Position numbers and translations under genes: made by a program. Below are positions 1-7,876 of a stretch of DNA of 64,000 nt, one piece after another. Origin of the DNA: Actinomycetota bacterium (GTDB lineage: Bacteria > Actinomycetota > Actinomycetes > S36-B12 > UBA10799); NCBI GenBank assembly GCA_020637055.1, contig JACJWR010000002.1:1-64000 (forward strand), given 5' to 3'. Each line of letters begins with the position of its first letter. The stretch's first letter is position 1. The notes under the pieces were generated by a model. That model was not told the DNA's origin, ran no database searches, and saw nothing but the letters and a program-made list of their open reading frames with translations.

Positions 1-1347
1 ATGGCTGACGGCTACGAAGGAACCCCGCCAGCGACGACGACTCCGGCCAACGAGTGGCCCCAGCAGCCAACAGACGTCCAAGCGCTGAGCGCTGGAGAAG
101 CAGCCTTGTGGACACTTGCAGGGAGCAAGGGGCAGAGATTACGTTTCAGTGCCTGGGAAGTGTCCTCAATCGGTCTAGGCTCAGGGTTCCGTTTGTCAGT
201 GTGTAGACCCAACGGAACGTTCCTGGGCGTAGCGACAGGTCACGGGCAAATTATTGCCAACCTGCACCTTGTGCTACCGGATGACGGTGAGTACAAGATC
301 GAATTGCTCAATGACTACCACCTACCCAGGCAAGCAGGCTCTTTGAAGGTGGCGGGTTTGCTTCCGGTGGACGCAGGGGTGTGGACGGGGCAGCCCACCG
401 ACGTGCCCGCCCTCGGCCCGATGCAGGCCGCGCAGTGGACTATCAAAGGTAAGAAGGGCCAACAGGTACCGATTTTCACCCGGGCTGCTGGCTACGCCTT
501 CGGAGATATCTGGCATGGTATTGAGATGCTCCGGCCTGACGGTTCTCGATTGAGAGGTGAAAGCGTGTACGTTGCCGGGTTGGGCAGTCGATGGAATGTT
601 GTGTTGCCTGAGGATGGGGTTTATCAGTTTGAATTGCTCAATAGTTCGGTGAAGCCTAAGCCGGCAGGGGTTTACCAGGTGGCCGGTCTACTGCCGGTGG
701 ACTCGGGGATCTGGACGGGGCAGATCACTGGAGTGCCCGCCCTCGGCCCGAGGCAAACAGCCCGCTGGATTTTTGAGGGAAAAAGGGGCCAGAAGATTCC
801 GTTCAGTGCACTGAATGTGACCGATTCCGCCCATTCATACCGGTTGACGGTGTACCGCCCCGATGGCACGCGCCTTGACGCTAGCTTCGGCTATGCACCT
901 TTGGAGCAGGGAGGCCTGCCGGCCTACCTAGACCTCGTAATGCCTGACGACGGGATGTATACGATCGAATTGAGTAATGAATCTTGGACACCCAGGCCGG
1001 CCGGCACATACGAGGTGTCGGGTCTACTTCCGGTGGCCGCCGGGGTGTGGGCGGGGCAGAGCACTGGAGTGCCCGCCCTCGGCCCAATGCAAGCTGCCCG
1101 CTGGATTCTTGTGGGCAGAAAGGGTCAAGAGATACCTTTGAGTGCGACACGTGCTCCCGGTACGAATACGAACTATATGTTGGCGGTGTATAGCCCTAGC
1201 GGCACGTTGCTCAACACGGCATTGGCCAACGACAGGTCGAGGATCAGCCTAGATGTCGTTATTCCAGAAAATGGGTCTTACACAGTAGAACTGCGCAACT
1301 TCTCCTGGACGCGAACTGCGGCAAACACCTTCAATGTGTCGGGATAG
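1..1347 (+). CDS. Tandem-repeat beta-rich protein, possibly 5'-partial
   Basis: This 448-residue frame is open from the first base of the window, so the true N-terminus may lie upstream; an ATG at base 1 could equally be the start. The protein is four consecutive repeats of about 110 residues. Each begins with a TDVPALGP-like stretch, followed by a W and a GKKGQ-like turn, then an RPDGT-type beta hairpin, an LPEDG-Y-ELLN segment, and a closing GLLPVDAGVWTGQ-like linker. The last repeat is shorter and ends the protein. The pattern resembles bacterial pre-peptidase C-terminal or similar beta-sandwich modules of secreted proteins, but I do not recognise the family. No transmembrane segment or catalytic motif is visible. 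Base composition looks clearly less GC-rich than the core genes of the window, which suggests acquisition by transfer. Confidence 0.65.
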   Translation: MADGYEGTPPATTTPANEWPQQPTDVQALSAGEAALWTLAGSKGQRLRFSAWEVSSIGLGSGFRLSVCRPNGTFLGVATGHGQIIANLHLVLPDDGEYKIELLNDYHLPRQAGSLKVAGLLPVDAGVWTGQPTDVPALGPMQAAQWTIKGKKGQQVPIFTRAAGYAFGDIWHGIEMLRPDGSRLRGESVYVAGLGSRWNVVLPEDGVYQFELLNSSVKPKPAGVYQVAGLLPVDSGIWTGQITGVPALGPRQTARWIFEGKRGQKIPFSALNVTDSAHSYRLTVYRPDGTRLDASFGYAPLEQGGLPAYLDLVMPDDGMYTIELSNESWTPRPAGTYEVSGLLPVAAGVWAGQSTGVPALGPMQAARWILVGRKGQEIPLSATRAPGTNTNYMLAVYSPSGTLLNTALANDRSRISLDVVIPENGSYTVELRNFSWTRTAANTFNVSG

Positions 1348-1539
1348 ACCACGAACCAGGTGCGCCGAAATTGTTGCCTCTCGCTGCCGTGTGACAGATG
1401 TGGCTGAGTCGCTGCTGGTTGGGCTCTCCGCGTGGTCCCCGCGGTGGAGTCACCACACCTGGCGTCGGCCGGTGCACCTTGTCGCGCGTCATGGTTTGTG
1501 GCAGGGCTGTTGTGTCAGTCCTGAAGGAGAATCAACGTC

Positions 1540-1857
1540 ATGGGAAGACCACCATCGATACCGGCTGAGAAGAAGTCCCGGATCGTGTTGAGCGTGTTGG
1601 CTGGCGAGATGACGATCGCCGAAGCGGCACGACGGGAGAAGGTGTCCGAGCAGTCGATCAGCCGGTGGAAGGCCGAGTTCCTCGAGGCTGGCAAGGCCGC
1701 GCTGGCCGCAGGCAGATCGGGCCCGTCAAGCCGGGAGGAACAGCTGGAGGCCGAGGTTGCCGATCTGACCCAGGCCCTCGGTGAGGCCGCAGTCGAGATC
1801 CGAGTATGGAAGAAGTCCGCGGAGGGCAGGTTGGGCCCTTCGCAGACGTCGAGGTGA
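1540..1857 (+). CDS. IS3-family transposase OrfA (helix-turn-helix)
   Basis: This 105-residue protein is the small DNA-binding OrfA of an IS3-type element. It has an N-terminal helix-turn-helix (roughly residues 10-45, with MTIAEAARREKVSEQSISRW at its heart) followed by a leucine/glutamate-rich coiled coil (residues 60-92, EEQLEAEVADLTQALGEAAVEI). A Shine-Dalgarno-like AAGGAG lies before the ATG. In IS3 elements OrfA is made alone and fused to OrfB by a -1 frameshift. The OrfB here is decayed, so this OrfA survives without a working partner and cannot mobilise the element by itself. The assignment rests on motif recognition and on the adjacent OrfB remnant. Confidence 0.8.
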   Translation: MGRPPSIPAEKKSRIVLSVLAGEMTIAEAARREKVSEQSISRWKAEFLEAGKAALAAGRSGPSSREEQLEAEVADLTQALGEAAVEIRVWKKSAEGRLGPSQTSR

Positions 1858-2379
1858 TCCGCGTGCAGGCGGGCATGTCGACCGCGAGGTTCTGCCGTCT
1901 GATCGACAAGTCCTGAACGGACGTGACGGCGCTGGCAGTGCCGTGCCAGGGCCGCGCGCCCAGTGAAAGGCCCGTGGCCGCAGCCGGGCCGACATGCCGT
2001 GCGTGAGCGGGCACGGGCCCATCCGCTGGCGCATCCGGCCTGGGGCCACCGCAAGATTTGGGCGATGGTGCGTCATGAAGGCCATGTAGTTTCTGAGGCG
2101 ACTGTGCTGCGGTTGCTGCGCGACGAGCGCCTGATCCTGCCGGCGGCCTGCCAGCGTGAGCGCAGGAACCTGGCCCAGCGGCGCAAAGCCGCGTTCGCCG
2201 CAGCGCCCACCGGGGGCGAATCAGGTGTGGCAACTGGACTTCAGGCCAGTATCGAGAACACCACCGGCGGGGTTTGGCGCATCGCCGGGTGCCGGGAGGA
2301 CTGGAGCACCTACGAGCACCGATTCCACATCTCGACCACCGCCAACCAGCGCGAAGTTGAGTCCTGCACAGTGGTGTAG
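1855..2379 (+). pseudogene. Decayed IS3-family transposase OrfB remnant
   Basis: This stretch translates in pieces into a recognisable IS3 OrfB N-terminal half. An opening VIRVQAGMSTARFCRLI is followed by a shift into a second frame with RRWQCRARAARPVKGPW and AHPAWGHRKIWAMVRHEGH. A short shifted segment then reads NQVWQLDF, the start of the integrase core, and the frame returns to read GGVWRIAGC and YEHRFHIS. At least three frame changes and one in-frame stop near 1924 are needed, and the rest of the DDE catalytic domain is missing after about 2380. It is a dead remnant, cut off where the IS256 fragment begins. Confidence 0.8.
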
Positions 2380-2485
2380 CGCGGTTGCCTGGATCGTCGT
2401 TGGCAGCGATTTGGCTGACGAGGACGCGGTCACCGCGTGATCCTTCGAGTGAACCTTCCACAGCACTCTCGAATGGAGACACACG

Positions 2486-2734
2486 ATGACCGCTGCTCAC
2501 ATTGTTGACCCTGCTGGCCTGCTTGGCGAGGCTCTTGCCGAGGCCAGCCCTGATTTGATGCGCAGCCTGGTACAGACGATGATCAATTCGCTGTTGTCCG
2601 CTGATGCTGACGCCATCGTGGGTGCGGAGTGGGGCAAGCCGAGTCCGGGGCGGACCGCGCAGCGTAACGACTACCGCCACCGCGGTCTGGACACCCGCGT
2701 CGGCACGATCGATGTGGCGATCCCGATGGCATGA
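2486..2734 (+). pseudogene. IS256-family transposase N-terminal fragment
   Basis: The 82-residue frame matches the start of an IS256 (Mutator-like) transposase. A helical N-terminus is followed by the family's RNDYRHR-LDTRVGTIDVAIP segment near residues 58-80, then an abrupt stop at 2734. Full members are about 400 residues with a DDE core, which is entirely absent. The fragment follows the broken IS3 OrfB directly, so one element probably inserted next to or into the other and both were then deleted. Confidence 0.8.
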
Positions 2735-2897
2735 CCCCCTGAATTCGGTCCGATTGATCCGAACCGGTGTTTCCGGCCGTTGGTCGTGCGTGTGGGGGCT
2801 GGTTGATGGCCAGTCCTGATCTTGCTCACTCTTGGACGCATTTGAGATCGGAAGTGCCCTGGGCTTGCCACTAGGCTGGAAGTAGGTGGTGGTAGCC

Positions 2898-3470
2898 ATG
2901 ATCGATGGTCTACTCGCGGTCGCAGTCATTCTCGTCCTGATTCTCGCGTCAATCGGACTATTGGCGAATGCCGCCTGGCTAGCCCACCGTGATCGTCTCG
3001 AAGGCTCAGCGCGCGAGGTACTCAACATCTGGTGGCCGTGCGTTGTATTGCTCACACCGACTGTCATGGTCGGCCTGGGCCTGCTCGCCTCTGCTCTGCA
3101 ATCTCACGACTGGGAAGCACCCTGGTCGCCCGTTCTCACCATCGGTCTAGCGATCGGAGTGCTGCTGCTGCCCGACGCGGCATTGGCACTTGGGATCGTG
3201 CGTCCACTTCAGGGCGGCCTCCTCCTGGTGTTCCTCAGTGTGGCGCTACCCGTGGTGCTGGTCCTGACGATAGGGCTGATGATCTCAAGCGTCCCAGCGG
3301 ACCTGACCGAGGATGAGGAACTGGCGCTTGAGTTCATGACACTGCTTTCCCTTCCGTACGCAGTCTTCATTTCGCTGCCGACGCTCATCGCCGGCGCCCT
3401 GCTCCTCGTCGGGCACTACCTCCGCAGCCCGCCGCCTGTTGATCCCCTTCGTGCCCTGCCGGGGGACTAG
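2898..3470 (+). CDS. Small integral membrane protein of unknown function
   Basis: This 190-residue protein has about five hydrophobic segments: near residues 3-25, 45-66, 80-100, 108-130 and 155-175. A short acidic loop (DLTEDEELALE) lies before the last one. I recognise no family. The ATG at 2898 is chosen over the upstream GTG at 2886 because an AGGTGG sits 8 bases before it. It follows transposase debris and precedes an unrelated helix-hairpin-helix gene, so context gives no function. Confidence 0.6.
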   Translation: MIDGLLAVAVILVLILASIGLLANAAWLAHRDRLEGSAREVLNIWWPCVVLLTPTVMVGLGLLASALQSHDWEAPWSPVLTIGLAIGVLLLPDAALALGIVRPLQGGLLLVFLSVALPVVLVLTIGLMISSVPADLTEDEELALEFMTLLSLPYAVFISLPTLIAGALLLVGHYLRSPPPVDPLRALPGD

Positions 3471-3521
3471 CGTGCCGCCAGTCGCGCTACAGGCCTAGAC
3501 GTCGAAGAGGGAGCCACCACC

Positions 3522-4148
3522 ATGCCGAGGCAACCCGCGCCCCCGTCCACCGCCGATGTTCTGCCCTACCTGCGTCGTTGCGTTGAGCGAAGCCGTGAGA
3601 TTCCGGAGTTCCAGGTCATGGTCGAGGCCGAGCAGGAGGTGGTCGGCAGATTCGGCACTGCCTTCCGACCCGAGAACCTCGGCAGCCTGCCCGCCGAGAC
3701 CGTGACCGACTTCCTGCGCGAGAAGGTGAACCGCCACTGGTACGGATTGGAGCGCAATGCTCCGAAGATCGTCCGCGACATGCCGGCTCTGCGCGACGGA
3801 ATGGCGATCCTGCTGGATGACGCTGCACCCCTTGCCGAACGATGGGACGCTGGCCTGCCGCGGATGCATGGCGTGGGCAAGGCGATCGCGTCGGCGATGC
3901 TGCTGGTGGTGTACCCGGCGAAGTGCGGCGGGTGGAACAGCGTCAGCGGCGAGAAGATGGCCTGGCTGGGTCTGATCCCCGAGCCGTGGCAGCGGCGCAA
4001 GGACGGGCGGACCTATGAGCAGATCAACCTGATCCTGTTGGACCTGGCGGACAGCCTGGGGATCGACCTGTGGGAACTCGACGGGATCTGGCACCTGGTC
4101 GCGCTCGACCACGATCCCCGTCGTCGTCGGATGAATCAGACAGGATGA
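3522..4148 (+). CDS. Hypothetical protein with helix-hairpin-helix-like motif
   Basis: The 208-residue product is soluble. A motif near residues 112-128 (MHGVGKAIASAMLLVVYP) has the shape of a DNA-glycosylase-type helix-hairpin-helix with a G-V-G hairpin, followed by KCGGWNSVSGEKMAWLGL. Similar short proteins with a central GxGxxxAS-LL block and a following YP occur near restriction and defence genes, but I see no nuclease motif here. GGGAG precedes the ATG by about 9 bases. The gene lies 50 bases after a membrane protein and about 830 bases upstream of the AddB/AddA-like pair. A DNA-binding role is inference only. Confidence 0.6.
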   Translation: MPRQPAPPSTADVLPYLRRCVERSREIPEFQVMVEAEQEVVGRFGTAFRPENLGSLPAETVTDFLREKVNRHWYGLERNAPKIVRDMPALRDGMAILLDDAAPLAERWDAGLPRMHGVGKAIASAMLLVVYPAKCGGWNSVSGEKMAWLGLIPEPWQRRKDGRTYEQINLILLDLADSLGIDLWELDGIWHLVALDHDPRRRRMNQTG

Positions 4149-4396
4149 ACCAGCTCGTGGGGGTGGATCGCGTCCCGGCGGCCCGCCGACGTTGAGCCCG
4201 CACCCGGGCTGATTCCTTCCGCGGTGTTGAGCATGCTTCGACTCCTGCGCTCCGCCACACCCGCGTGTGTCACAGCGAGTCAGAGTCAGTGTCGGAGGTG
4301 GGTTGCACGGTGGTGAGCGGGGCGGACGCGGTCCGCTCGGAGCACGGCCGGCAACGGGCCGATCACGCAAATTTTGGCGAGGAGAGGATGTGCACC

Positions 4397-4741
4397 ATGG
4401 CGTACTACGCGGATGTTCAGGGGTTACCCAAAGCGGGCAGTTCCGTGCTGGAGTTGAGCTTGTCGCCCTACTGGTGGAACGTCGATGCCTTGCGCGCGGA
4501 CCCACGCCTGAGCTTGGCCGACATTCCCGGCTACAACGACTCCGAGGGCGTACTGAGTCCGGCGGAATTCTTCGAGCTCAATGAACAGATGATCCGGCTG
4601 CGCAATGCCCGAGGGGGTCCCGGTCCACACCCGAATGTGGTTGAGTCTATGGAAGAATTCCTCACTGTGCTGCGGGATCGCGGCGACGAGTTCGACGGGT
4701 TCCTTGTCGGCGTGCGGGAGTCGGAATCAGGACTCGGATGA
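4397..4741 (+). CDS. Small acidic hypothetical protein
   Basis: This 114-residue acidic protein has no membrane segment or recognised motif. An N-terminal block contains SLSPYWWNVDALRADP, and the middle reads EFFELNEQMIRLR. The ATG at 4397 is preferred because GGAGAGG lies 9 bases upstream. The frame is open further upstream (to 4265), but that extension has no ribosome binding site and looks non-coding. The size and acidity would fit an immunity or antitoxin-like protein, although no toxin partner is visible next to it. Confidence 0.55.
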   Translation: MAYYADVQGLPKAGSSVLELSLSPYWWNVDALRADPRLSLADIPGYNDSEGVLSPAEFFELNEQMIRLRNARGGPGPHPNVVESMEEFLTVLRDRGDEFDGFLVGVRESESGLG

Positions 4742-4975
4742 CGGGCGCTAGGGGGAGGTCACACGTTGACTCGTCGTTGGGGACCCGATCGACGACGTCA
4801 GTAGGTGATGTGGCCGGGTGACCCGATCGCGGGTTCGGGGACTTCTGCCGGCAGCCACCGGAACCCACGCGGCAGTACCCGCTGGAGATTCGGGCTAATC
4901 CGGTGTGTCGAACGCCGTGACTAGGGTGTTCCCAACCCCACCGTGGGGTCGCTGGCACACACTTGGGGGTCGAAA

Positions 4976-7876
4976 GTGGGCACGTTCGCGCTGATAGACG
5001 AGGTATCCGCTGCGCTGCGGGGGCACCGCGGCACAGATCCGACCGCGCCGGTCACGATTCTGGTCGCCACCGCGGATGAGGCACGCGAACTGCGCACCAG
5101 CCTCGCCCGGGCCGATGACCCGAGGCTGCACGTCGGCGTCGTGGTGGACACCCCGTTGATGGTCGCTTCCCGTGGCCACGAGCACGCTTCCCAGTGGGAT
5201 CTTGGTGACGCAGTTCGACGCCACGCGGCCGAGGGCTACTTCGGCAATCTCGACGGATTGACCGGCGTCACCGAGGCGCTCCTGTCGGCGGTGCGCGTGT
5301 GGGATGTCGCCTTGCCGGAGGTGCGCCGGGCCGTGATCGAGCGCGCGCCGTCGCCGGTGGACAAGGCACGACTGCGAGCGATCGAGGGTTTGCATGTCGC
5401 CATGGCGGCGGAGCTGTCCGCGCGGGGGCTGGTGCTGCCGTCAACGGTATTGGCGGAACCTGCGCCCGACGAGCCGGACATGTTGTGGATCGATGCGACC
5501 GTCACAGTCCTGGATCCGATCGCCGAGCAGTGGGTGGCGCGATTGCAGACCTCCCTTGATGCCGCACGTTTCATCCGCCTCGATGTGGCAGGGGACTATG
5601 ACTTGCCGTTGGTGGTGCCGGAGTTGACCAGTGTGGTGGATCCGGTCGACGAGTGCGGACTGGCTGCCCGCGCGGTCACCGCGGCGTTGGAGGCTGGCAT
5701 TGCCGCGCGCGACATTGCGGTGGCAGTGCCGCCAACGGTGCTGGGACGCTACAGTGCGCTGCTCGGCGGACTCCTGGCGTCTGCCGGGAGCACAACTCAG
5801 GAGCACGAATCTGCAAGGCCGCGTCAACTCGCGGACACCCGCGTCGGCCGCGCTCTCACCGCATTGGGGGCGGCGGCTGCTGAACTCCGCGGGCCGCGGG
5901 ACCTGCGCTTCGACCACCTCACCTCCGTGATCACTGCCGGCGGCCTGCCCGACGCGCAGGGCACGTACCTCAACCGCCGCACGTTGACCAAACTCTGGCG
6001 GGCGGTGCGAGGTTCGGACCCGGCCACGTGGCCGAGCGGGCTCGAGCCTGACCTTCGGAGGGTGGATGAGGCCGATGTGCCGGGGGTGCTTGCAGCTGCG
6101 GCAACCGCTACCCGAATTGCGCGAGCGCTCGAACTAGCTCGGCGGGCCACGGGGACCCCGCAGGCATGGCAAGACCTCGGCGTCGCCCTCGAGCCGTTGG
6201 TGCCGAGCGAACTCACCTCGGGTCGCGCGGACGCAACGGCGCGCAACCAGGTGCTGGCGCTGCTGCGGGCGTGGTCGAGGCGACCTGATCAGTGCAAGTG
6301 GTCCCAGGCCTTCGAGGAGGTTGCCGCACTGTTGCGGGAGGAGGTGCAATACGAGGATGCCGAGGTGGCGGTGCGGATCGTGCCACTGTCGGCCGCCTGG
6401 GCCACCGTGCCGAAACTGGTGGTCGCGATCGGTCTGAGCGACGACCTCGTGCCGGGCTTGCAGAAGCCGGTCGGCCCCCTGGCCGCCGACGAAGTCATGA
6501 CTCTTGGGGCAGGTGCGCAGGGCGGGTCTGCAGTCGCGACGAATGACGCGCGCAGTCTGGCGGCGATGCGGCGGGTGGCCGCTGCCACGCAGTTCAGCTA
6601 CCCGCGTAGTGATCAGTTGCGGACCATTGAGCGCACCGAATCCCGCTTCCTGACGGCGGTTCGAAAACGCGAATTCGGTTCGGTAGGTGCTCAGTTCGAG
6701 GCGGTGGATCGCGGGGAGACCGGCTTGCTTGGGCGTGCGGATGCGGTCGCGTCGATGCTTCGCACCGGGGCCGCACCAGCGGCGGCAGCGAGCCTTACCG
6801 CCGGCGTCGATGTGGCGGCTGCGATGGTATGTGTTCAAGCGCGTCGGCAGCCGCCGCCGGCCGGTGCGGTGGATCCCTTCAACGGGGACTTACGCGCCCT
6901 GTCGTCCGACGATCTGGCGCTGCTGTCCTTGGATCGTCGCCGCAGCGGCGGGGACTGGGCATCCCCGTCCGCACTCGAGAAACTGCTCGGCTGCCCGATC
7001 GGTTGGTGGGCCAGTCGGATCGTCGGGGTCGGAGAACCCGAAGCCATCGATCCGGCCGTGCTGGAACAGCCACGCTGGGGTACCTGGCTGCATCGGGCGC
7101 TAGTGGTGCTTTCGGAACATGGCCTGCTGTTGTCGGACCAGTTGACCGACGACGACGTGAGCGACTCGTTGTGGGTGGCATTAGGTGGCGAGCCGGAAGC
7201 AGAGCTCGATGCTGACCAGGCCGACGAGGAGGTCCTCGGCTACCGCTTCCGGGTGACTGAGGCAGACCTGGCGAGGGGAGTGCGCGACGTCCGAGCCATC
7301 GCCGGGCGGCTGCGGGTATTCCTGTCCGATCGTCCTGCCCGAGTCGGCCACGCGATCCACGAGGTCGACCTCGACACTGCCACGCTGCAGTTGCCATCCG
7401 GCCCGCTGACCCTCGGTGGCCGGGTCGACCGGATCGACACCTTCGCAGGTGATCATCACTTGGTCACCGACTACAAGACCGGCCGGGCCGGTTCAGGGCT
7501 CCAACTCGCGGTCTACGCCTGGTTGTGGCTGCTCGGGTACGGTGGCGATGCGGAACTGCTGTACGCCACCACGCGCGACGTCGTCTACCAGCCGCAGGAA
7601 CTGCGTGATGACGGCGAGTCGGTCTTCACAGCCGAGAGCCTTGCTGCGTACCTGCAGGAGCGGTTGGCCCACGGTGTCGCTGCAATCCGAGACGGCGTGC
7701 TCGCCTCGGGCGCGTGGTCCGCCGAACACGACAGGTACTGCCCGATCTGTGCTGACCTGGAGGCGGTTCGGCAACCATGGGGACCAGGGGGGCCTCGAGG
7801 TGAACGCGCGCTGGCGCTCGCCACGGTTCAAGTGCCCGAGGACGCTGCGACGGCGATGGGCCAGGTGACCTCATGA
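4976..7876 (+). CDS. AddB-like PD-(D/E)XK nuclease subunit
   Basis: This 966-residue protein looks like the inactive-helicase/nuclease partner of an AddAB-type break-processing complex. The N-terminal two thirds are a degenerate helicase-like region with no recognisable Walker A. The C-terminus holds a RecB-type nuclease domain: GGRVDRID followed by VTDYKTG (D832, K834) and QLAVYAW. C673 and the pair C922/C925 sit where AddB proteins carry iron-sulphur cysteines, but the fourth cysteine is not apparent. The GTG at 4976 is chosen because GGGGG lies 6 bases before it; a GTG at 4943 would add 11 residues. The stop overlaps the next gene's start as ATGA, so the two proteins are probably made together. 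Mycobacterial AdnAB differs in having two active motors. Confidence 0.75.
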   Translation: MGTFALIDEVSAALRGHRGTDPTAPVTILVATADEARELRTSLARADDPRLHVGVVVDTPLMVASRGHEHASQWDLGDAVRRHAAEGYFGNLDGLTGVTEALLSAVRVWDVALPEVRRAVIERAPSPVDKARLRAIEGLHVAMAAELSARGLVLPSTVLAEPAPDEPDMLWIDATVTVLDPIAEQWVARLQTSLDAARFIRLDVAGDYDLPLVVPELTSVVDPVDECGLAARAVTAALEAGIAARDIAVAVPPTVLGRYSALLGGLLASAGSTTQEHESARPRQLADTRVGRALTALGAAAAELRGPRDLRFDHLTSVITAGGLPDAQGTYLNRRTLTKLWRAVRGSDPATWPSGLEPDLRRVDEADVPGVLAAAATATRIARALELARRATGTPQAWQDLGVALEPLVPSELTSGRADATARNQVLALLRAWSRRPDQCKWSQAFEEVAALLREEVQYEDAEVAVRIVPLSAAWATVPKLVVAIGLSDDLVPGLQKPVGPLAADEVMTLGAGAQGGSAVATNDARSLAAMRRVAAATQFSYPRSDQLRTIERTESRFLTAVRKREFGSVGAQFEAVDRGETGLLGRADAVASMLRTGAAPAAAASLTAGVDVAAAMVCVQARRQPPPAGAVDPFNGDLRALSSDDLALLSLDRRRSGGDWASPSALEKLLGCPIGWWASRIVGVGEPEAIDPAVLEQPRWGTWLHRALVVLSEHGLLLSDQLTDDDVSDSLWVALGGEPEAELDADQADEEVLGYRFRVTEADLARGVRDVRAIAGRLRVFLSDRPARVGHAIHEVDLDTATLQLPSGPLTLGGRVDRIDTFAGDHHLVTDYKTGRAGSGLQLAVYAWLWLLGYGGDAELLYATTRDVVYQPQELRDDGESVFTAESLAAYLQERLAHGVAAIRDGVLASGAWSAEHDRYCPICADLEAVRQPWGPGGPRGERALALATVQVPEDAATAMGQVTS

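Noticed and set aside
1658..3067. 469-codon minus-strand open frame across the IS remnants
   Set aside because: It spans parts of two unrelated transposase fragments and a membrane protein gene, so it cannot be one real gene.
4265..4396. N-terminal extension of the small acidic protein
   Set aside because: Composition is not protein-like and a good ribosome site lies just before the ATG at 4397.
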